In this document: in pieces, positions 1-12,342 of the stretch | Layout: each line of letters begins with the position of its first letter | Position numbering within the stretch: position 1 is the first letter of the stretch | DNA from: Akkermansia sp. RCC_12PD | Lineage (GTDB): Bacteria; Verrucomicrobiota; Verrucomicrobiia; Verrucomicrobiales; Akkermansiaceae | DNA length: 64,000 bases | Assembly (NCBI RefSeq): GCF_036417355.1 | Contig: NZ_CP143889.1 | Coordinates: 806,001-870,000 of the forward strand | Direction of reading: 5' to 3' | Made by a program: the position numbers and the translations under genes | The notes under the pieces: generated by a model | The model's database searches: none | What the model saw: the letters and a program-made list of their open reading frames with translations, nothing else | Told to the model about the DNA's origin: nothing

Positions 1-62
1 TGTTCAAAGTCATACAATCCCTGCGGCGCAGGAATGCCTGTCTCGAATTGATCACTATTCAT
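1..62 (-). CDS. gltB: Glutamate synthase large subunit, N-terminal fragment (partial at window edge)
   Basis: Reading the minus strand from the ATG at 62-60 gives 20 open codons to the window edge, ending in P-Q-G-L-Y-D-F-E. GltB proteins commonly begin with a Q-G-L-Y-D-x-x-x-E-H-D-A-C-G-V-G segment just before the catalytic cysteine, so this fits the propeptide of the ferredoxin/NADPH-type GOGAT large chain. GOGAT makes glutamate from glutamine and 2-oxoglutarate. The gene would diverge from the type III glutamine synthetase that starts at 459, giving a paired GS-GOGAT locus. Only 20 residues are visible, so the call rests on a short motif and on context. Confidence 0.5.
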   Translation of the reverse strand, partial: MNSDQFETGIPAPQGLYDFE

Positions 63-247
63 CAGTTTGCTGTTTTATTTGAGTTAAGCTGATTTCCTTA
101 TAGCAAAAACCGTGCCAACATTATGCACTCCTTCCACCCTCCCTGTTTTTCGAACGCCGCTGCCCCGGTTTTATATGATTTGACAGGCCTTCCGGCACGG
201 CAGAGGCCCCATGGCGGCAAAGGGACTTCCCTCTCCCAAGCAGATAT

Positions 248-299
248 TTTTACATTTTCGTAATTACCCCTTTACCGTGATTTTACATTTTTGTAATCA
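248..299. promoter_or_regulatory. Paired TTAC-N6-GTAA inverted repeats in the gltB-glnN intergenic region
   Basis: The 396-base gap between the putative gltB start (62) and the glnN start (459) holds no convincing gene. It contains two near-identical 19-base units, at 248-266 and 281-299, 33 bases apart (about three helical turns). Each centres on TTAC-N6-GTAA (spacers attttc and attttt). The equal spacing and dyad symmetry suggest paired operator sites on one DNA face. A TATAAT hexamer lies at 353-358 with no good -35 match. The region 330-375 is very AT-rich. The regulator is not identified. A nitrogen regulator is an inference from the flanking genes. Confidence 0.45.
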
Positions 300-458
300 A
301 TGCTTTCACCTTTTTCATCCCTCTTCTTTCCACGGCTTCCTTTCACAATTTATATAATATATTTATAGTCAAATTTTTAAAACACCACACCACTCTGGCA
401 CAAGTTGATTCAAAAAGCTGGCACGGTTCTTGCTAGGAAAAAGATACAACAGTTAACC

Positions 459-2594
459 ATGATGAGTGACTCGACAAGAACACAAGCCATCAGCGCCATC
501 GCCTCCCTTCCCGTGAGCGGGGTGAGCGAGAGCGCTCCTGTCCGCATTGATTATTACGGCGCCGACGTTTTCAGTACGGAGGTGATGAAGAAGTACCTGC
601 CCAGGGACACGGCAAAAACTCTCCTGTCCACCATCCAGGACGGCCTGCCGCTGAACGCGGACATTGCCGCGGATGTAGCCCACGCCATGAAGCAGTGGGC
701 GCTGGAACGGGGAGCCACTCACTACACGCACTGGTTCCAGCCCATGACGGGTTCCACGGCGGAGAAGCATGATTCTTTCCTGGACCCCAAGGACATGGAG
801 CCGATCATGAGCTTTTCCGGCAAGAACCTGATCGTGAGCGAGCCGGACGCTTCCAGTTTCCCCTCCGGCGGCCTGCGCTGCACGTTTGAGGCCCGCGGCT
901 ACACCGCGTGGGACCCCACCAGCCCCGCCTTCATCAAGAGGCACGGGAACGGAGCCACCCTCTGCATTCCCACCGCCTATTGTTCCTATACGGGAGACGC
1001 TCTGGACAAGAAAACCCCTCTGCTCCGCTCCCGGCAGGCATTGGGCAACGCCGTCAAGAGGCTGATGAAGTGCTTCGGGCTGCCGGACGAACGCGTGACC
1101 ATCACGCTGGGGCCGGAACAGGAGTATTTCCTGATTGACAAGAATTTCTATCTGAACCGCCCGGACCTGGTCCAGACGGGCCGCACCCTTTTCGGCTCGC
1201 CGCCCGCCAAGCACCAGCAGCTGGAAGACCATTATTTCGGCTCCATCAAGCCGCGCATCCTCAATTTCATGAATGATGTGGAAAAGGAACTCTGGCGGCT
1301 GGGCATTCCGGCCAAGACGCGCCACAATGAAGTGGCCCCGGCCCAGTTTGAACTGGCCCCCCTGTTTGAGGACGTGAACCTGGCGATCGACCACAATATG
1401 CTGGTGATGGAAATCCTGCGCCAGCAGGCCAGCAGGCACGGGCTGGTATGCCTGCTCCACGAGAAGCCCTTCGTGGGCGTTAACGGCTCCGGCAAGCACA
1501 ACAACTGGTCCATTTCCTACGGGGAAAAGAACCTGCTGGACCCCGGAAACGACCCGCAGCAGAACGCCATCTTCCTGACTGTGCTGACCGCCATCATTGA
1601 GGCCGTGGACAAACACAGCGACCTGCTCCGCAACTCCGTAGCCAGCGCGGGCAACGACCACCGCCTGGGCGCGAACGAGGCGCCTCCCGCCATTATCTCC
1701 ATTTTCCTGGGCGACCAGCTTAATGAGGTGATTGAGAATATCATCAATGGGGAGGCCGGATGCGGCAGACGGAACGACACGCTCAAGATCGGCGTGGATA
1801 CGCTGCCCGTCCTGCCCAGGGACGCCACGGACCGCAACCGCACCAGCCCGTTCGCCTTCACCGGCAACAAATTCGAGTTCCGCGCCCCCGGCTCGGCCCA
1901 GTCCTGCGCCGGACCGATGATGACGCTGAACACCATCGTGGCGGAAGCCTTCGACTCCCTGGCGGAGGAACTCTCCTCCTTCGCGCCGGAAACCTTCCTG
2001 TCCCAGCTCCAGGAGACGCTCAAGCGCAGGATTTCCGAACACAAGAGAATCATCTTCAACGGAGACAATTATTCGGAGGAATGGGTGAAGGAAGCGGAAC
2101 GCCGCGGCCTTCCCAACCTGAAAAACACGATGACCGCCCTCCACAGCCTGGTGAATGAGAAGAATGTGGCCCTGTTCGAGAAGTACGGGGTGTTCTCCCG
2201 CAGGGAACTGGAATCCCGGTTTGAGATTTTCCTGGAGGAATACCACAGGCGCATCCGCATTGAAGGGCGCCTGTCCTGGGAAATGGCGGCCACCATCATC
2301 CTCCCTGCCCTGCGCAACGAATACAAGCAAACCGTTTCCGCGCTCTCCAGGGCGCTGGACGCCAAGCGGACCAACGGGACCGCCGCCCTACAAAAGCTGG
2401 CGGACAAGCTGGGCGACGCCCTGGATTCCGTCGTGTCCGACCTGGATACTCTGGAAACCGCGCTCACGAGCTGCCATGAAGACATCCTTGCCGCGATGTC
2501 CCGATTGAGAACCAGCGTCGATGCCGCAGAAACCCTGGTGAACGACCGGTCCTGGCCTCTCCCCAAGTACCGGGAAATGCTGTTCATCTATTAG
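459..2594 (+). CDS. glnN: Glutamine synthetase type III
   Basis: This is an ATP-dependent glutamate-ammonia ligase of the large (about 700-residue) GSIII class, cytosolic and dodecameric in known members. The 711-residue length fits the class and is well above the 440-470 residues of GSI. Visible GSIII signatures are T-H-Y-T-H-W-F-Q-P-M-T-G near residue 87, the metal-binding G-P-E-Q-E-Y-F, K-T-R-H-N-E-V-A-P-A-Q-F-E, and N-G-S-G-K-H-N-N-W-S in the ATP/glutamate site. The C-terminal quarter is helical, as in other GSIII. A TTG at 405 would extend the frame by 18 residues of unconserved sequence, so I start at ATG 459 (ATG 462 is equally possible). It faces a likely gltB across a shared regulatory gap. 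Confidence 0.95.
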   Translation: MMSDSTRTQAISAIASLPVSGVSESAPVRIDYYGADVFSTEVMKKYLPRDTAKTLLSTIQDGLPLNADIAADVAHAMKQWALERGATHYTHWFQPMTGSTAEKHDSFLDPKDMEPIMSFSGKNLIVSEPDASSFPSGGLRCTFEARGYTAWDPTSPAFIKRHGNGATLCIPTAYCSYTGDALDKKTPLLRSRQALGNAVKRLMKCFGLPDERVTITLGPEQEYFLIDKNFYLNRPDLVQTGRTLFGSPPAKHQQLEDHYFGSIKPRILNFMNDVEKELWRLGIPAKTRHNEVAPAQFELAPLFEDVNLAIDHNMLVMEILRQQASRHGLVCLLHEKPFVGVNGSGKHNNWSISYGEKNLLDPGNDPQQNAIFLTVLTAIIEAVDKHSDLLRNSVASAGNDHRLGANEAPPAIISIFLGDQLNEVIENIINGEAGCGRRNDTLKIGVDTLPVLPRDATDRNRTSPFAFTGNKFEFRAPGSAQSCAGPMMTLNTIVAEAFDSLAEELSSFAPETFLSQLQETLKRRISEHKRIIFNGDNYSEEWVKEAERRGLPNLKNTMTALHSLVNEKNVALFEKYGVFSRRELESRFEIFLEEYHRRIRIEGRLSWEMAATIILPALRNEYKQTVSALSRALDAKRTNGTAALQKLADKLGDALDSVVSDLDTLETALTSCHEDILAAMSRLRTSVDAAETLVNDRSWPLPKYREMLFIY

Positions 2595-2620
2595 GGTGCA
2601 CCGACGAGCTCCGGAGCTTT

Positions 2621-2657
2621 GCCGGCCCCTTGCGGGGCAAGCCTCTGCCCGCAGAGG
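2621..2657 (+). terminator. Structured GC-rich region after glnN
   Basis: Two adjacent hairpins can form here: GCCCC-ttgc-GGGGC at 2625-2638 and CCTCTG-cccg-CAGAGG at 2642-2657. The second is followed by GAAAAGG rather than a U-run. They sit between the glnN stop (2594) and carB (2849). They may act as a weak or Rho-assisted terminator, or as a carB leader structure. I see no gene in the 254-base gap. Confidence 0.3.
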
Positions 2658-2848
2658 AAAAGGCACGGCTCCGGGGCCTTGGCGCCCCTGTCCCGGCCGC
2701 CCTTTTCCCACTGTTTTCCACCGACCACCACCCCCTGAAAAATCCGCGTCATTGGCTGTAAAAAAACTTTCCTCCGGAGCCCTGCGGGCACTTAATTCCC
2801 CCGGCGGAAATCCACGGTCCAGAACCACAGGATTCTTCCATCGCCATT

Positions 2849-6052
<3,204 letters not shown>

Positions 6053-6079
6053 CCCCGCACCATACAGAATACCCATATC

Positions 6080-7187
6080 ATGAGAGCCATTCTCGCACTG
6101 GAAGACGGCAGCGTCTTCATCGGTTCACACTTCGGAGCCACGGGCACGGAAGTGGGGGAAGCCTGCTTCAACACGTCCATGACCGGCTACCAGGAAGTCC
6201 TGACGGACCCGTCCTACAGCGGCCAGATTGTCACGATGACCTACCCCCTGATCGGCAATTACGGCGTCAACCCGGAAGATTACGAGTCCGGCAAGGCGCA
6301 GGTCAGCGGCTTCGTGGTGGCGGAGCTGGCGAAGGTTCCTTCCAACTGGCGCGCCACGGAAGCCCTGGGCCCGTGGCTGGAAAAGCAGGGCGTCATCGGC
6401 ATTGAAGGGGTGGACACCCGCAAGATCGCCAAGCACCTGCGCTCCGCGGGCGCCATGCGCGCCTGCCTCACCACGGAGCTGACGCCGGAGGAAGCCGTGG
6501 AAGCCGCCAGAAATGCCCCCTTCATGGAAGGCTGCAACATCGTGGACAAGATCGGCTCCCACCCCATGACGCCGGAGGAAGTGGACGCGCTGGTGACGGA
6601 AGGGGAACTGCCCCCCCACGGAGTACGACATCGTAGCCTTCGACTTCGGCATCAAGTACAACATCCTGCGCCAACTGAGGGAAAACGGCTTCCGTGTGAC
6701 CGTGGTTCCCGCCCACACGACGGCGGAGGAAGTGCTTGGCATGAAGCCGGACGGCGTTTTTCTTTCCAACGGTCCGGGGGACCCCGCCACGCTGACGGAC
6801 ATCCACCGTGAAGTAGCCGCCCTGATCGGGAAGGTTCCCATGTTCGGCATCTGCCTGGGGCACCAGATCATTTCCCACGCGCTGGGGGCGAAGACCTTCA
6901 AGCTGAAGTTCGGCCACCGCGGCGCCAACCATCCGGTGAAGGACCTCCGCACGGGTAAAATCAGCATCACGTCCCAGAACCACGGTTTTGCCGTGGATCC
7001 GGACACCGTGCCGGACGACGTGGAAATCACGCTGATGAATCTGAATGACAATACCGTGGAGGGCATCGCTCACAAAACGCTCCCCATTTTCAGCGTGCAG
7101 TACCACCCGGAAGCCGCGCCCGGCCCCAGGGATCCCCAGTACCTGTTCCAGGACTTCAAGCAGATGATTGCCTCACGCGGGCTGTAG
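6080..7187 (+). CDS. carA: Carbamoyl-phosphate synthase small subunit, reading frame broken at a C7 tract
   Basis: This is the glutamine amidotransferase subunit that feeds ammonia to CarB. Frame 1 (from ATG 6080) encodes the CarA N-domain through ...V-T-E-G-E-L-P-P, then goes off-family and stops at 6811. The true continuation ([14 protein letters not shown]...) is in the next frame and runs to the stop at 7187. It includes the class I GATase nucleophile motif G-I-C-L-G-H-Q and the H-P-E catalytic pair. Removing one C from the seven at 6611-6617 gives E-L-P-P-T-E-Y-D and a continuous 368-residue CarA of normal length. Everything else looks intact, so a base-calling error is likely. A true null or a slippage site remains possible. 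Confidence 0.9.
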
Positions 7188-7350
7188 GCGGAGCACAAAA
7201 AAAACGAACGCCTTTCATGCCGCCGCATTTTTCCTCGTCACTTCTGGAAAAATGCGCTATTTCTTCCTGCGGCTCTGAATGAACGGAGCCGGTTTTCCGG
7301 TTCATAAACGTTCCGGCGAACGTACCCTGAACATACACTTACTTCCATTC

Positions 7351-8418
7351 ATGAGTAAAATTGCATTGATCTCCGGCATCACGGGGCAGGACGGCTCCTT
7401 TCTGGCTGAATTCCTGATTGACAAGGGCTATGAGGTGCACGGCATCCTGCGTCGCTCCTCTTCCTTCAATACGGGCCGCATAGAACACCTGTACCTGGAC
7501 GAATGGGTGAGGGACATGAAAAAAAGCCGTCTGGTCAACCTGCATTACGGAGACATGACGGACTCAAGCTCCCTGATCCGCATCATCCAGACTGTCCAAC
7601 CGGATGAAATCTACAACCTGGCTGCTCAAAGCCACGTGAAGGTCAGCTTTGACGTGCCGGAATACACGGCGGAAACGGATGCCGTGGGTACCCTCCGCAT
7701 GCTGGAAGCCGTCCGCATCTTGGGCATGGAGAAAAAATGCCGCATTTACCAGGCCTCCACGTCGGAACTCTTCGGCCTGGTGCAGGAAGTCCCCCAGAAG
7801 GAAACCACCCCCTTCTATCCGCGCTCCCCCTACGGCGTAGCCAAGCAGTACGGATTCTGGATCACGAAAAATTACCGGGAATCCTACGGCATGTTCGCCG
7901 TCAACGGCATCCTGTTCAACCATGAAAGCGAACGCCGCGGGGAAAACTTCGTCACCCGCAAGATTACGCTGGCGGCAGCCCGCATCGCCCAGGGGATGCA
8001 GGACAAGCTCTACCTGGGCAACCTGAACGCCCTGCGCGACTGGGGCTACGCCAAAGACTATGTGGAATGCATGTGGCTGATTCTCCAGCACGACGTTCCG
8101 GAAGACTTCGTCATCGCCACGGGGGAAATGCACACCGTCCGCGAATTCTGCACGCTGGCCTTCCGGGAAGCGGGAATCGAGCTGGAATGGGAAGGGGAAG
8201 GCGCGGAAGAACGAGGCCGGGACACAAAAACGGGCAAAATCCTGGTGGAAGTGGACCCCAAGTATTTCCGTCCTGCGGAAGTGGAACAGCTCCTGGGCGA
8301 TCCCACCAAGGCCAGAACCCTGCTCGGCTGGAATCCCACCTCCACGCCGTTTGAAGAACTGGTGCGCATCATGGTCCGCCATGATATGGAATACGTCAAA
8401 CACGTTGATATCCGCTGA
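7351..8418 (+). CDS. gmd: GDP-mannose 4,6-dehydratase
   Basis: The enzyme converts GDP-D-mannose to GDP-4-keto-6-deoxy-mannose, the first step to GDP-L-fucose. It is a 355-residue extended SDR. The Rossmann G-I-T-G-Q-D-G-S is at residues 9-16, the catalytic S-T-S-E-L-F-G is mid-protein, and the Y-x-x-x-K pair lies in [10 protein letters not shown]. It also has the Gmd hallmark F-N-H-E-S-E-R-R-G. In-frame codons upstream from 7279 are unconserved, and M-S-K-I-A-L-I-S-G at 7351 is the natural start. fcl begins 2 bases after the stop, so the two are surely cotranscribed. Confidence 0.96.
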   Translation: MSKIALISGITGQDGSFLAEFLIDKGYEVHGILRRSSSFNTGRIEHLYLDEWVRDMKKSRLVNLHYGDMTDSSSLIRIIQTVQPDEIYNLAAQSHVKVSFDVPEYTAETDAVGTLRMLEAVRILGMEKKCRIYQASTSELFGLVQEVPQKETTPFYPRSPYGVAKQYGFWITKNYRESYGMFAVNGILFNHESERRGENFVTRKITLAAARIAQGMQDKLYLGNLNALRDWGYAKDYVECMWLILQHDVPEDFVIATGEMHTVREFCTLAFREAGIELEWEGEGAEERGRDTKTGKILVEVDPKYFRPAEVEQLLGDPTKARTLLGWNPTSTPFEELVRIMVRHDMEYVKHVDIR

Positions 8419-8420
8419 CC

Positions 8421-9509
8421 ATGGACAACGACAGCAGGATATTTGTGGCCGGGCACCGCGGGCTGGTGGGGTCCGCTATCTGGAAAGCGCTGGAAAATAA
8501 GGGCTATTCCAACCTGATCGGCCGGACGCACCGGGAACTGGACCTGGAGGACCCCGCAGCCGTCCGGGAATTCTTTGACCGGGAAAAGCCGGAATACGTC
8601 TTTCTGGCGGCGGCGTTCGTGGGCGGCATCATCGCCAACTCCCTCTACCGGGCGGACTTCATCTTCCGCAACCTCCAGATCCAGCAGAACGTCATCGGGG
8701 AAAGTTTCCGGCACGGCGTATCCAAGCTTCTTTTCCTGGGAAGCACCTGCATTTATCCGCGGGAGGCGCCTCAGCCCATGAAGGAGGACGCCCTGCTTAC
8801 CTCCCCGCTGGAATACACCAACGAACCCTACGCCATCGCCAAAATAGCTGGGCTGAAAATGTGCGAAAGCTTCAACCTTCAATACGGCACCAACTACATC
8901 GCCGTCATGCCCACGAACCTGTACGGACCCAACGACAACTTCCACCTGGAAAACAGCCATGTGCTACCCGCCATGGTGCGCAAGATTCATCTGGCCAAGT
9001 GCCTGATGGAAGGGAACTGGGCCGCTGTCCGGAGAGACCTGGACGCCCGCCCTGTGGAACAGGTGGACGGAACGGCGGCGGAAGAGGCCATTCTGGCCGT
9101 GCTGGGCAAATACGGCATCTCCCCCGGTTCCGTGGAACTGTGGGGAACGGGAACTCCCCTGCGCGAATTCCTGTGGAGCGAGGATATGGCGGACGCCTGC
9201 GTCCATGTGATGGAACAGGTAGATTTCAGCCAGTTGAAGGGAGAGGATAGGAACGTGCGGAACTGCCATATCAACATCGGCACCGGGAAGGAAATCTCCA
9301 TAGGCGATCTGGCGCGGCTCATTGCCGCTACGGAAGACTACCGAGGAAAACTGGTGTTCAACGCGGACAAGCCGGACGGCACCATGCGCAAGCTGACGGA
9401 CGTCTCCAAGCTGCACTCCCTGGGCTGGCAACACCGCGTGGAACTGGAAGAGGGCGTGGAACGCATTTACAGGTGGTATCTGGGCCGGACGGCAGAAGCC
9501 GGCAACTGA
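8421..9509 (+). CDS. fcl: GDP-L-fucose synthase
   Basis: The enzyme epimerises and reduces the Gmd product to GDP-L-fucose with NADPH. Visible features are the Rossmann G-H-R-G-L-V-G-S near residue 10, G-S-T-C-I-Y-P with the catalytic Ser/Cys, and the Y-A-I-A-K active-site pair. The chain is 362 residues, about 40 longer than E. coli WcaG. The extra length sits between the helix ending ...I-H-L-A-K-C-L and the motif E-L-W-G-T-G-T-P-L-R-E-F. It is tightly coupled to gmd. With manA 3 kb downstream the locus supplies fucose donors for surface glycans, in an organism that also carries a fucosidase (14.5 kb). Confidence 0.95.
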   Translation: MDNDSRIFVAGHRGLVGSAIWKALENKGYSNLIGRTHRELDLEDPAAVREFFDREKPEYVFLAAAFVGGIIANSLYRADFIFRNLQIQQNVIGESFRHGVSKLLFLGSTCIYPREAPQPMKEDALLTSPLEYTNEPYAIAKIAGLKMCESFNLQYGTNYIAVMPTNLYGPNDNFHLENSHVLPAMVRKIHLAKCLMEGNWAAVRRDLDARPVEQVDGTAAEEAILAVLGKYGISPGSVELWGTGTPLREFLWSEDMADACVHVMEQVDFSQLKGEDRNVRNCHINIGTGKEISIGDLARLIAATEDYRGKLVFNADKPDGTMRKLTDVSKLHSLGWQHRVELEEGVERIYRWYLGRTAEAGN

Positions 9510-9534
9510 CCCTTCCGCCAGCTCCGCGCAGCCC

Positions 9535-10878
9535 ATGACCCGCCTTCCGAACAGCCAGGATACGCCCCCCGCCAAACCCAGCCTGTGGGCGCTGAGCCCT
9601 CTGCTGGTGTTCTTCCTGCTCTACCTGGTTATTTCCGTGGCGGTGCAGGACTTTTACGCCGTGCCGGTCACCGTGGCGTTTACGGCGGCGGCCATCTGGT
9701 CCGTAGCCATCACGAAAGGGAAAAGCATCACGGAACGCGTGGACCTGTTCTCCGCCGGAGTGGCCAACCGGAACATCCTGATGATGGTCTGGATCTTCGT
9801 GCTCGCGGGGGCCTTCGCCCAGTCCGCGCGGGACATGGGGGCCATAGACGCCACAGTCCGGCTCACGCTGCACCTCCTGCCGGACAACCTTCTTCTGGCC
9901 AGCGTTTTCATCGCTTCCTGCTTCATCTCGCTCTCCGTCGGAACGTCCGTGGGAACCATCGTGGCCCTGGCCCCGGTAGCCGTGGGACTGGCGGAAGCCA
10001 CAAACGTCAACACGGGCATGATGACGGCCATTGTGGTGGGAGGCGCCTTCTTCGGCGACAACCTCTCCTTCATTTCAGACACCACCATTGCCGCCACCCG
10101 CACGCAGGGCTGCGCCATGCGGGATAAATTCCGGGCCAACGTCAAGGTGGTCCTGCCCGCCGCCCTGCTCGCCCTGGCCTGCTACATGGCAGCGGGGTGG
10201 AGCGTCCAGGCGCCGGCGGCAGGCGCGGACGTGCAGATAGAATGGCTCAAGGTGCTTCCTTACCTGCTGGTGCTGGCCGCAGCCCTGGCGGGCATCCACG
10301 TGATGGCCGTGCTGACTCTGGGTCTGCTGGCCGCGGGAATGGTGGGCATGGGCATGGGCTACTTCTCCTGCATGGACTGGTTCCGTTCCATGGGCGACGG
10401 CATGACCGGGATGGGGGAACTTATCATCGTCACGCTATTGGCGGGCGGCGTGCTTGCCATGATCCGCTTCAACGGCGGCATCGCCTATATTATTGAAAAA
10501 ATCACGTGCCATATCCGGGGAAGGCGCGGAGCGGAATTCAGCATTGCCGCACTGGTCTCCCTCGCCAACCTATGCACGGCGAACAACACCATCGCCATCA
10601 TCACGGCGGGTCCTATTGCCAAGGACATCAGCGACCGCTTCAACATTCCGCCCAGGCGCAGCGCCAGCATCCTGGACACCTTCTCCTGCCTGGTACAGGG
10701 AGTCATTCCCTACGGTGCCCAGATGCTGATGGCCGCGGGAATCGCCCAGATCTCCCCCCTGCAGATCATGAAATACTTGTATTACCCCCTGATTCTGGGA
10801 GTGTGCTCCGCGGCGGCCATTGTCCTCGGCGGAAGGGCAAACCGGAAACATGCCTCCGGTCCGGAAAATCCGGCCTAG
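9535..10878 (+). CDS. NhaC-type Na+/H+ antiporter family protein
   Basis: This is an integral membrane protein of 447 residues with about 11-12 hydrophobic helices. The strongest family marker is G-D-N-L-S-F-I-S-D-T-T-I-A-A-T-R-T-Q-G-C around residues 176-195, the conserved ion-site segment of the NhaC/arginine-ornithine-antiporter-like group. The matching inverted-repeat half carries L-C-T-A-N-N-T-I-A-I-I-T. Members exchange Na+ or organic solutes for protons at the inner membrane. Substrate cannot be read from sequence. It lies 25 bases after fcl, so it may share the gmd-fcl transcript, although a functional link is not obvious. Confidence 0.85.
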   Translation: MTRLPNSQDTPPAKPSLWALSPLLVFFLLYLVISVAVQDFYAVPVTVAFTAAAIWSVAITKGKSITERVDLFSAGVANRNILMMVWIFVLAGAFAQSARDMGAIDATVRLTLHLLPDNLLLASVFIASCFISLSVGTSVGTIVALAPVAVGLAEATNVNTGMMTAIVVGGAFFGDNLSFISDTTIAATRTQGCAMRDKFRANVKVVLPAALLALACYMAAGWSVQAPAAGADVQIEWLKVLPYLLVLAAALAGIHVMAVLTLGLLAAGMVGMGMGYFSCMDWFRSMGDGMTGMGELIIVTLLAGGVLAMIRFNGGIAYIIEKITCHIRGRRGAEFSIAALVSLANLCTANNTIAIITAGPIAKDISDRFNIPPRRSASILDTFSCLVQGVIPYGAQMLMAAGIAQISPLQIMKYLYYPLILGVCSAAAIVLGGRANRKHASGPENPA

Positions 10879-10923
10879 GCATTCGGAGGGCCTTCCTTCT
10901 TGAAACGAGAGGGAATAGGGTCT

Positions 10924-10985
10924 TTGTTACCGACATGTTACTCTTGTTATCCGCATGTTACTCAACATATGGGGCAAACATGTTA
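10924..10985. repeat. Tandem 20-base repeat plus a third partial copy upstream of a membrane protein gene
   Basis: Two head-to-tail 20-base units occupy 10924-10943 (ttgttaccgacatgttactc) and 10944-10963 (ttgttatccgcatgttactc), 17 of 20 bases identical. The core catgtta recurs a third time at 10979-10985, 25 bases after the second. The array ends 11 bases before the ATG at 10996. The positions suggest an operator array or a translational-control site over the ribosome-binding region. No regulator is identified. Confidence 0.5.
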
Positions 10986-10995
10986 TCATACATGC

Positions 10996-12246
10996 ATGAG
11001 CCTTCATATAGAACCCACAGAAGAAGCAGTAGAAACCCTGCGCAAGGAAAGGCGAAAAAATTACATTGCCGCACTGGCAACATCCATTCTCTCCGTAGTC
11101 CTTGCCGGGGCCATCCTCTACTCCCTGACCATCATCATCGCCGCGCCAGAAGAACCCAAGGTCGTAGGCTACATCACGCCTGACGACGCGCCGCCGTCAG
11201 ATACGCCGCCCCCGCCGGAAGTGCAGAGGGAAACCTCCTCCCCCTCCCATGCGGAAACTCCCGTCAAGGTAGTGGTGGCCGCTGCGGCAGCCCCGGTGAA
11301 CCTGCCCAAGATCGACATTGACCCTCCCGACGAACCCGTCATGCTGGAAGAAGGGAACATGCTCGGCATGGGGAACGGATTCGGACCGGACCTGGGAGAC
11401 TCCACATCCGCCTTCGGCTCCAAGGAACCCGCCGGCAGCACGCTGGTAGGCACCTTTTACGATACCAAGCAGACGCAGGGCGGCCGTCCCACCGACCTGT
11501 CACAGGAACAATTCTGCTCCATTCTTTCCCGCTTCGTGAACCGGGGCTGGAATGAAGCCGACCTGAACCGGTTTTACAAATCCCCGCAGCAGCTTTACGC
11601 GGCGCAGTTCTACGTTCCCAGAACCTCCGCCAGTGAGGCGCCCAAAGCCTACGGCTGCGCGGACAAGGTGAAGCCCAGCCGGTGGATCGCCATCTACCGG
11701 GGGAAGGTGCGCGCACCCAAATCCGGAACGTTCCGCTTTGTGGGTGCCGGGGACGACGTGATCGCCGTCCGCTTCAACAACCAGAACGTATTCGACTACG
11801 GCTGGTTCCAGGCCTCCCTGGGCAAGATGACGGCGGCGCAGGACATGAAATGGATCAATGCCATGCAGAACAAGCCCGGCAACGACGCCCTGAAAAAGGA
11901 ACTCCGGGACGCCGGAATCAACGTGCCGCCCTCCACCTTCTACAAATACTCCACCACCAAGCACTGGAATGACACCATGGGCGGTGTGGTCGCCGGGAAA
12001 ACGTTCACAGTCAAGCAGGGGGATGTCTATCCCATTGAAATCCTGATCAGTGAAATCCCCGGCGGGGAATTCGGCATGACCCTGCTGCTGGAAGAAGTAG
12101 GCATGGAACCCATGAGCAAGGATCCCAAGACGGGCGCCCCCATCCTGCCGCTGTTCCGAACCAATTACGGCGTGCCCAAGCCGGACAAAAACAAGGAACA
12201 CGTACCTTTCGACGAAATCGGCATCGTCTGGGAATCCGTGAAATAA
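10996..12246 (+). CDS. Membrane-anchored protein with a Pro-rich linker and PA14-like domain, function unknown
   Basis: The protein has 416 residues. A single transmembrane helix (about residues 22-46) follows a short basic cytoplasmic N-terminus. Next is a Pro/Ser-rich linker with P-P-P-P-E-V, reminiscent of TonB-type linkers. The globular C-terminal half contains W-I-A-I-Y-R-G-K-V-R-A-P-K-S-G-T-F-R-F-V-G-A-G-D-D-, which resembles the PA14-type beta-sandwich core (sugar or peptidoglycan ligand binding in other proteins). Start ATG 10996 is chosen because upstream in-frame codons translate the 20-base repeats. A strong terminator follows. No catalytic motif is visible. A periplasmic carbohydrate-binding role is only an inference. 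Confidence 0.7.
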   Translation: MSLHIEPTEEAVETLRKERRKNYIAALATSILSVVLAGAILYSLTIIIAAPEEPKVVGYITPDDAPPSDTPPPPEVQRETSSPSHAETPVKVVVAAAAAPVNLPKIDIDPPDEPVMLEEGNMLGMGNGFGPDLGDSTSAFGSKEPAGSTLVGTFYDTKQTQGGRPTDLSQEQFCSILSRFVNRGWNEADLNRFYKSPQQLYAAQFYVPRTSASEAPKAYGCADKVKPSRWIAIYRGKVRAPKSGTFRFVGAGDDVIAVRFNNQNVFDYGWFQASLGKMTAAQDMKWINAMQNKPGNDALKKELRDAGINVPPSTFYKYSTTKHWNDTMGGVVAGKTFTVKQGDVYPIEILISEIPGGEFGMTLLLEEVGMEPMSKDPKTGAPILPLFRTNYGVPKPDKNKEHVPFDEIGIVWESVK

Positions 12247-12277
12247 CGCACGGAAAACCTTTCTTTCCCCCACATTC

Positions 12278-12306
12278 ATGCCCGCAGGCCTCCTGCGGGC
12301 ATTTTG
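12278..12306 (+). terminator. Rho-independent terminator
   Basis: A perfect 11-bp stem ATGCCCGCAGG / CCTGCGGGCAT (arms 12278-12288 and 12292-12302) is followed by TTTGCTT. It ends the transcript of the PA14-like gene. Confidence 0.8.
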
Positions 12307-12342
12307 CTTGCCTGGGAAACAAAGATATCCTAGCCTCCGGAC

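Noticed and set aside
453-2330. 625-codon open frame on the minus strand opposite glnN
   Set aside because: Antisense to a strongly conserved gene with all GSIII motifs. Composition is typical of an antisense shadow.
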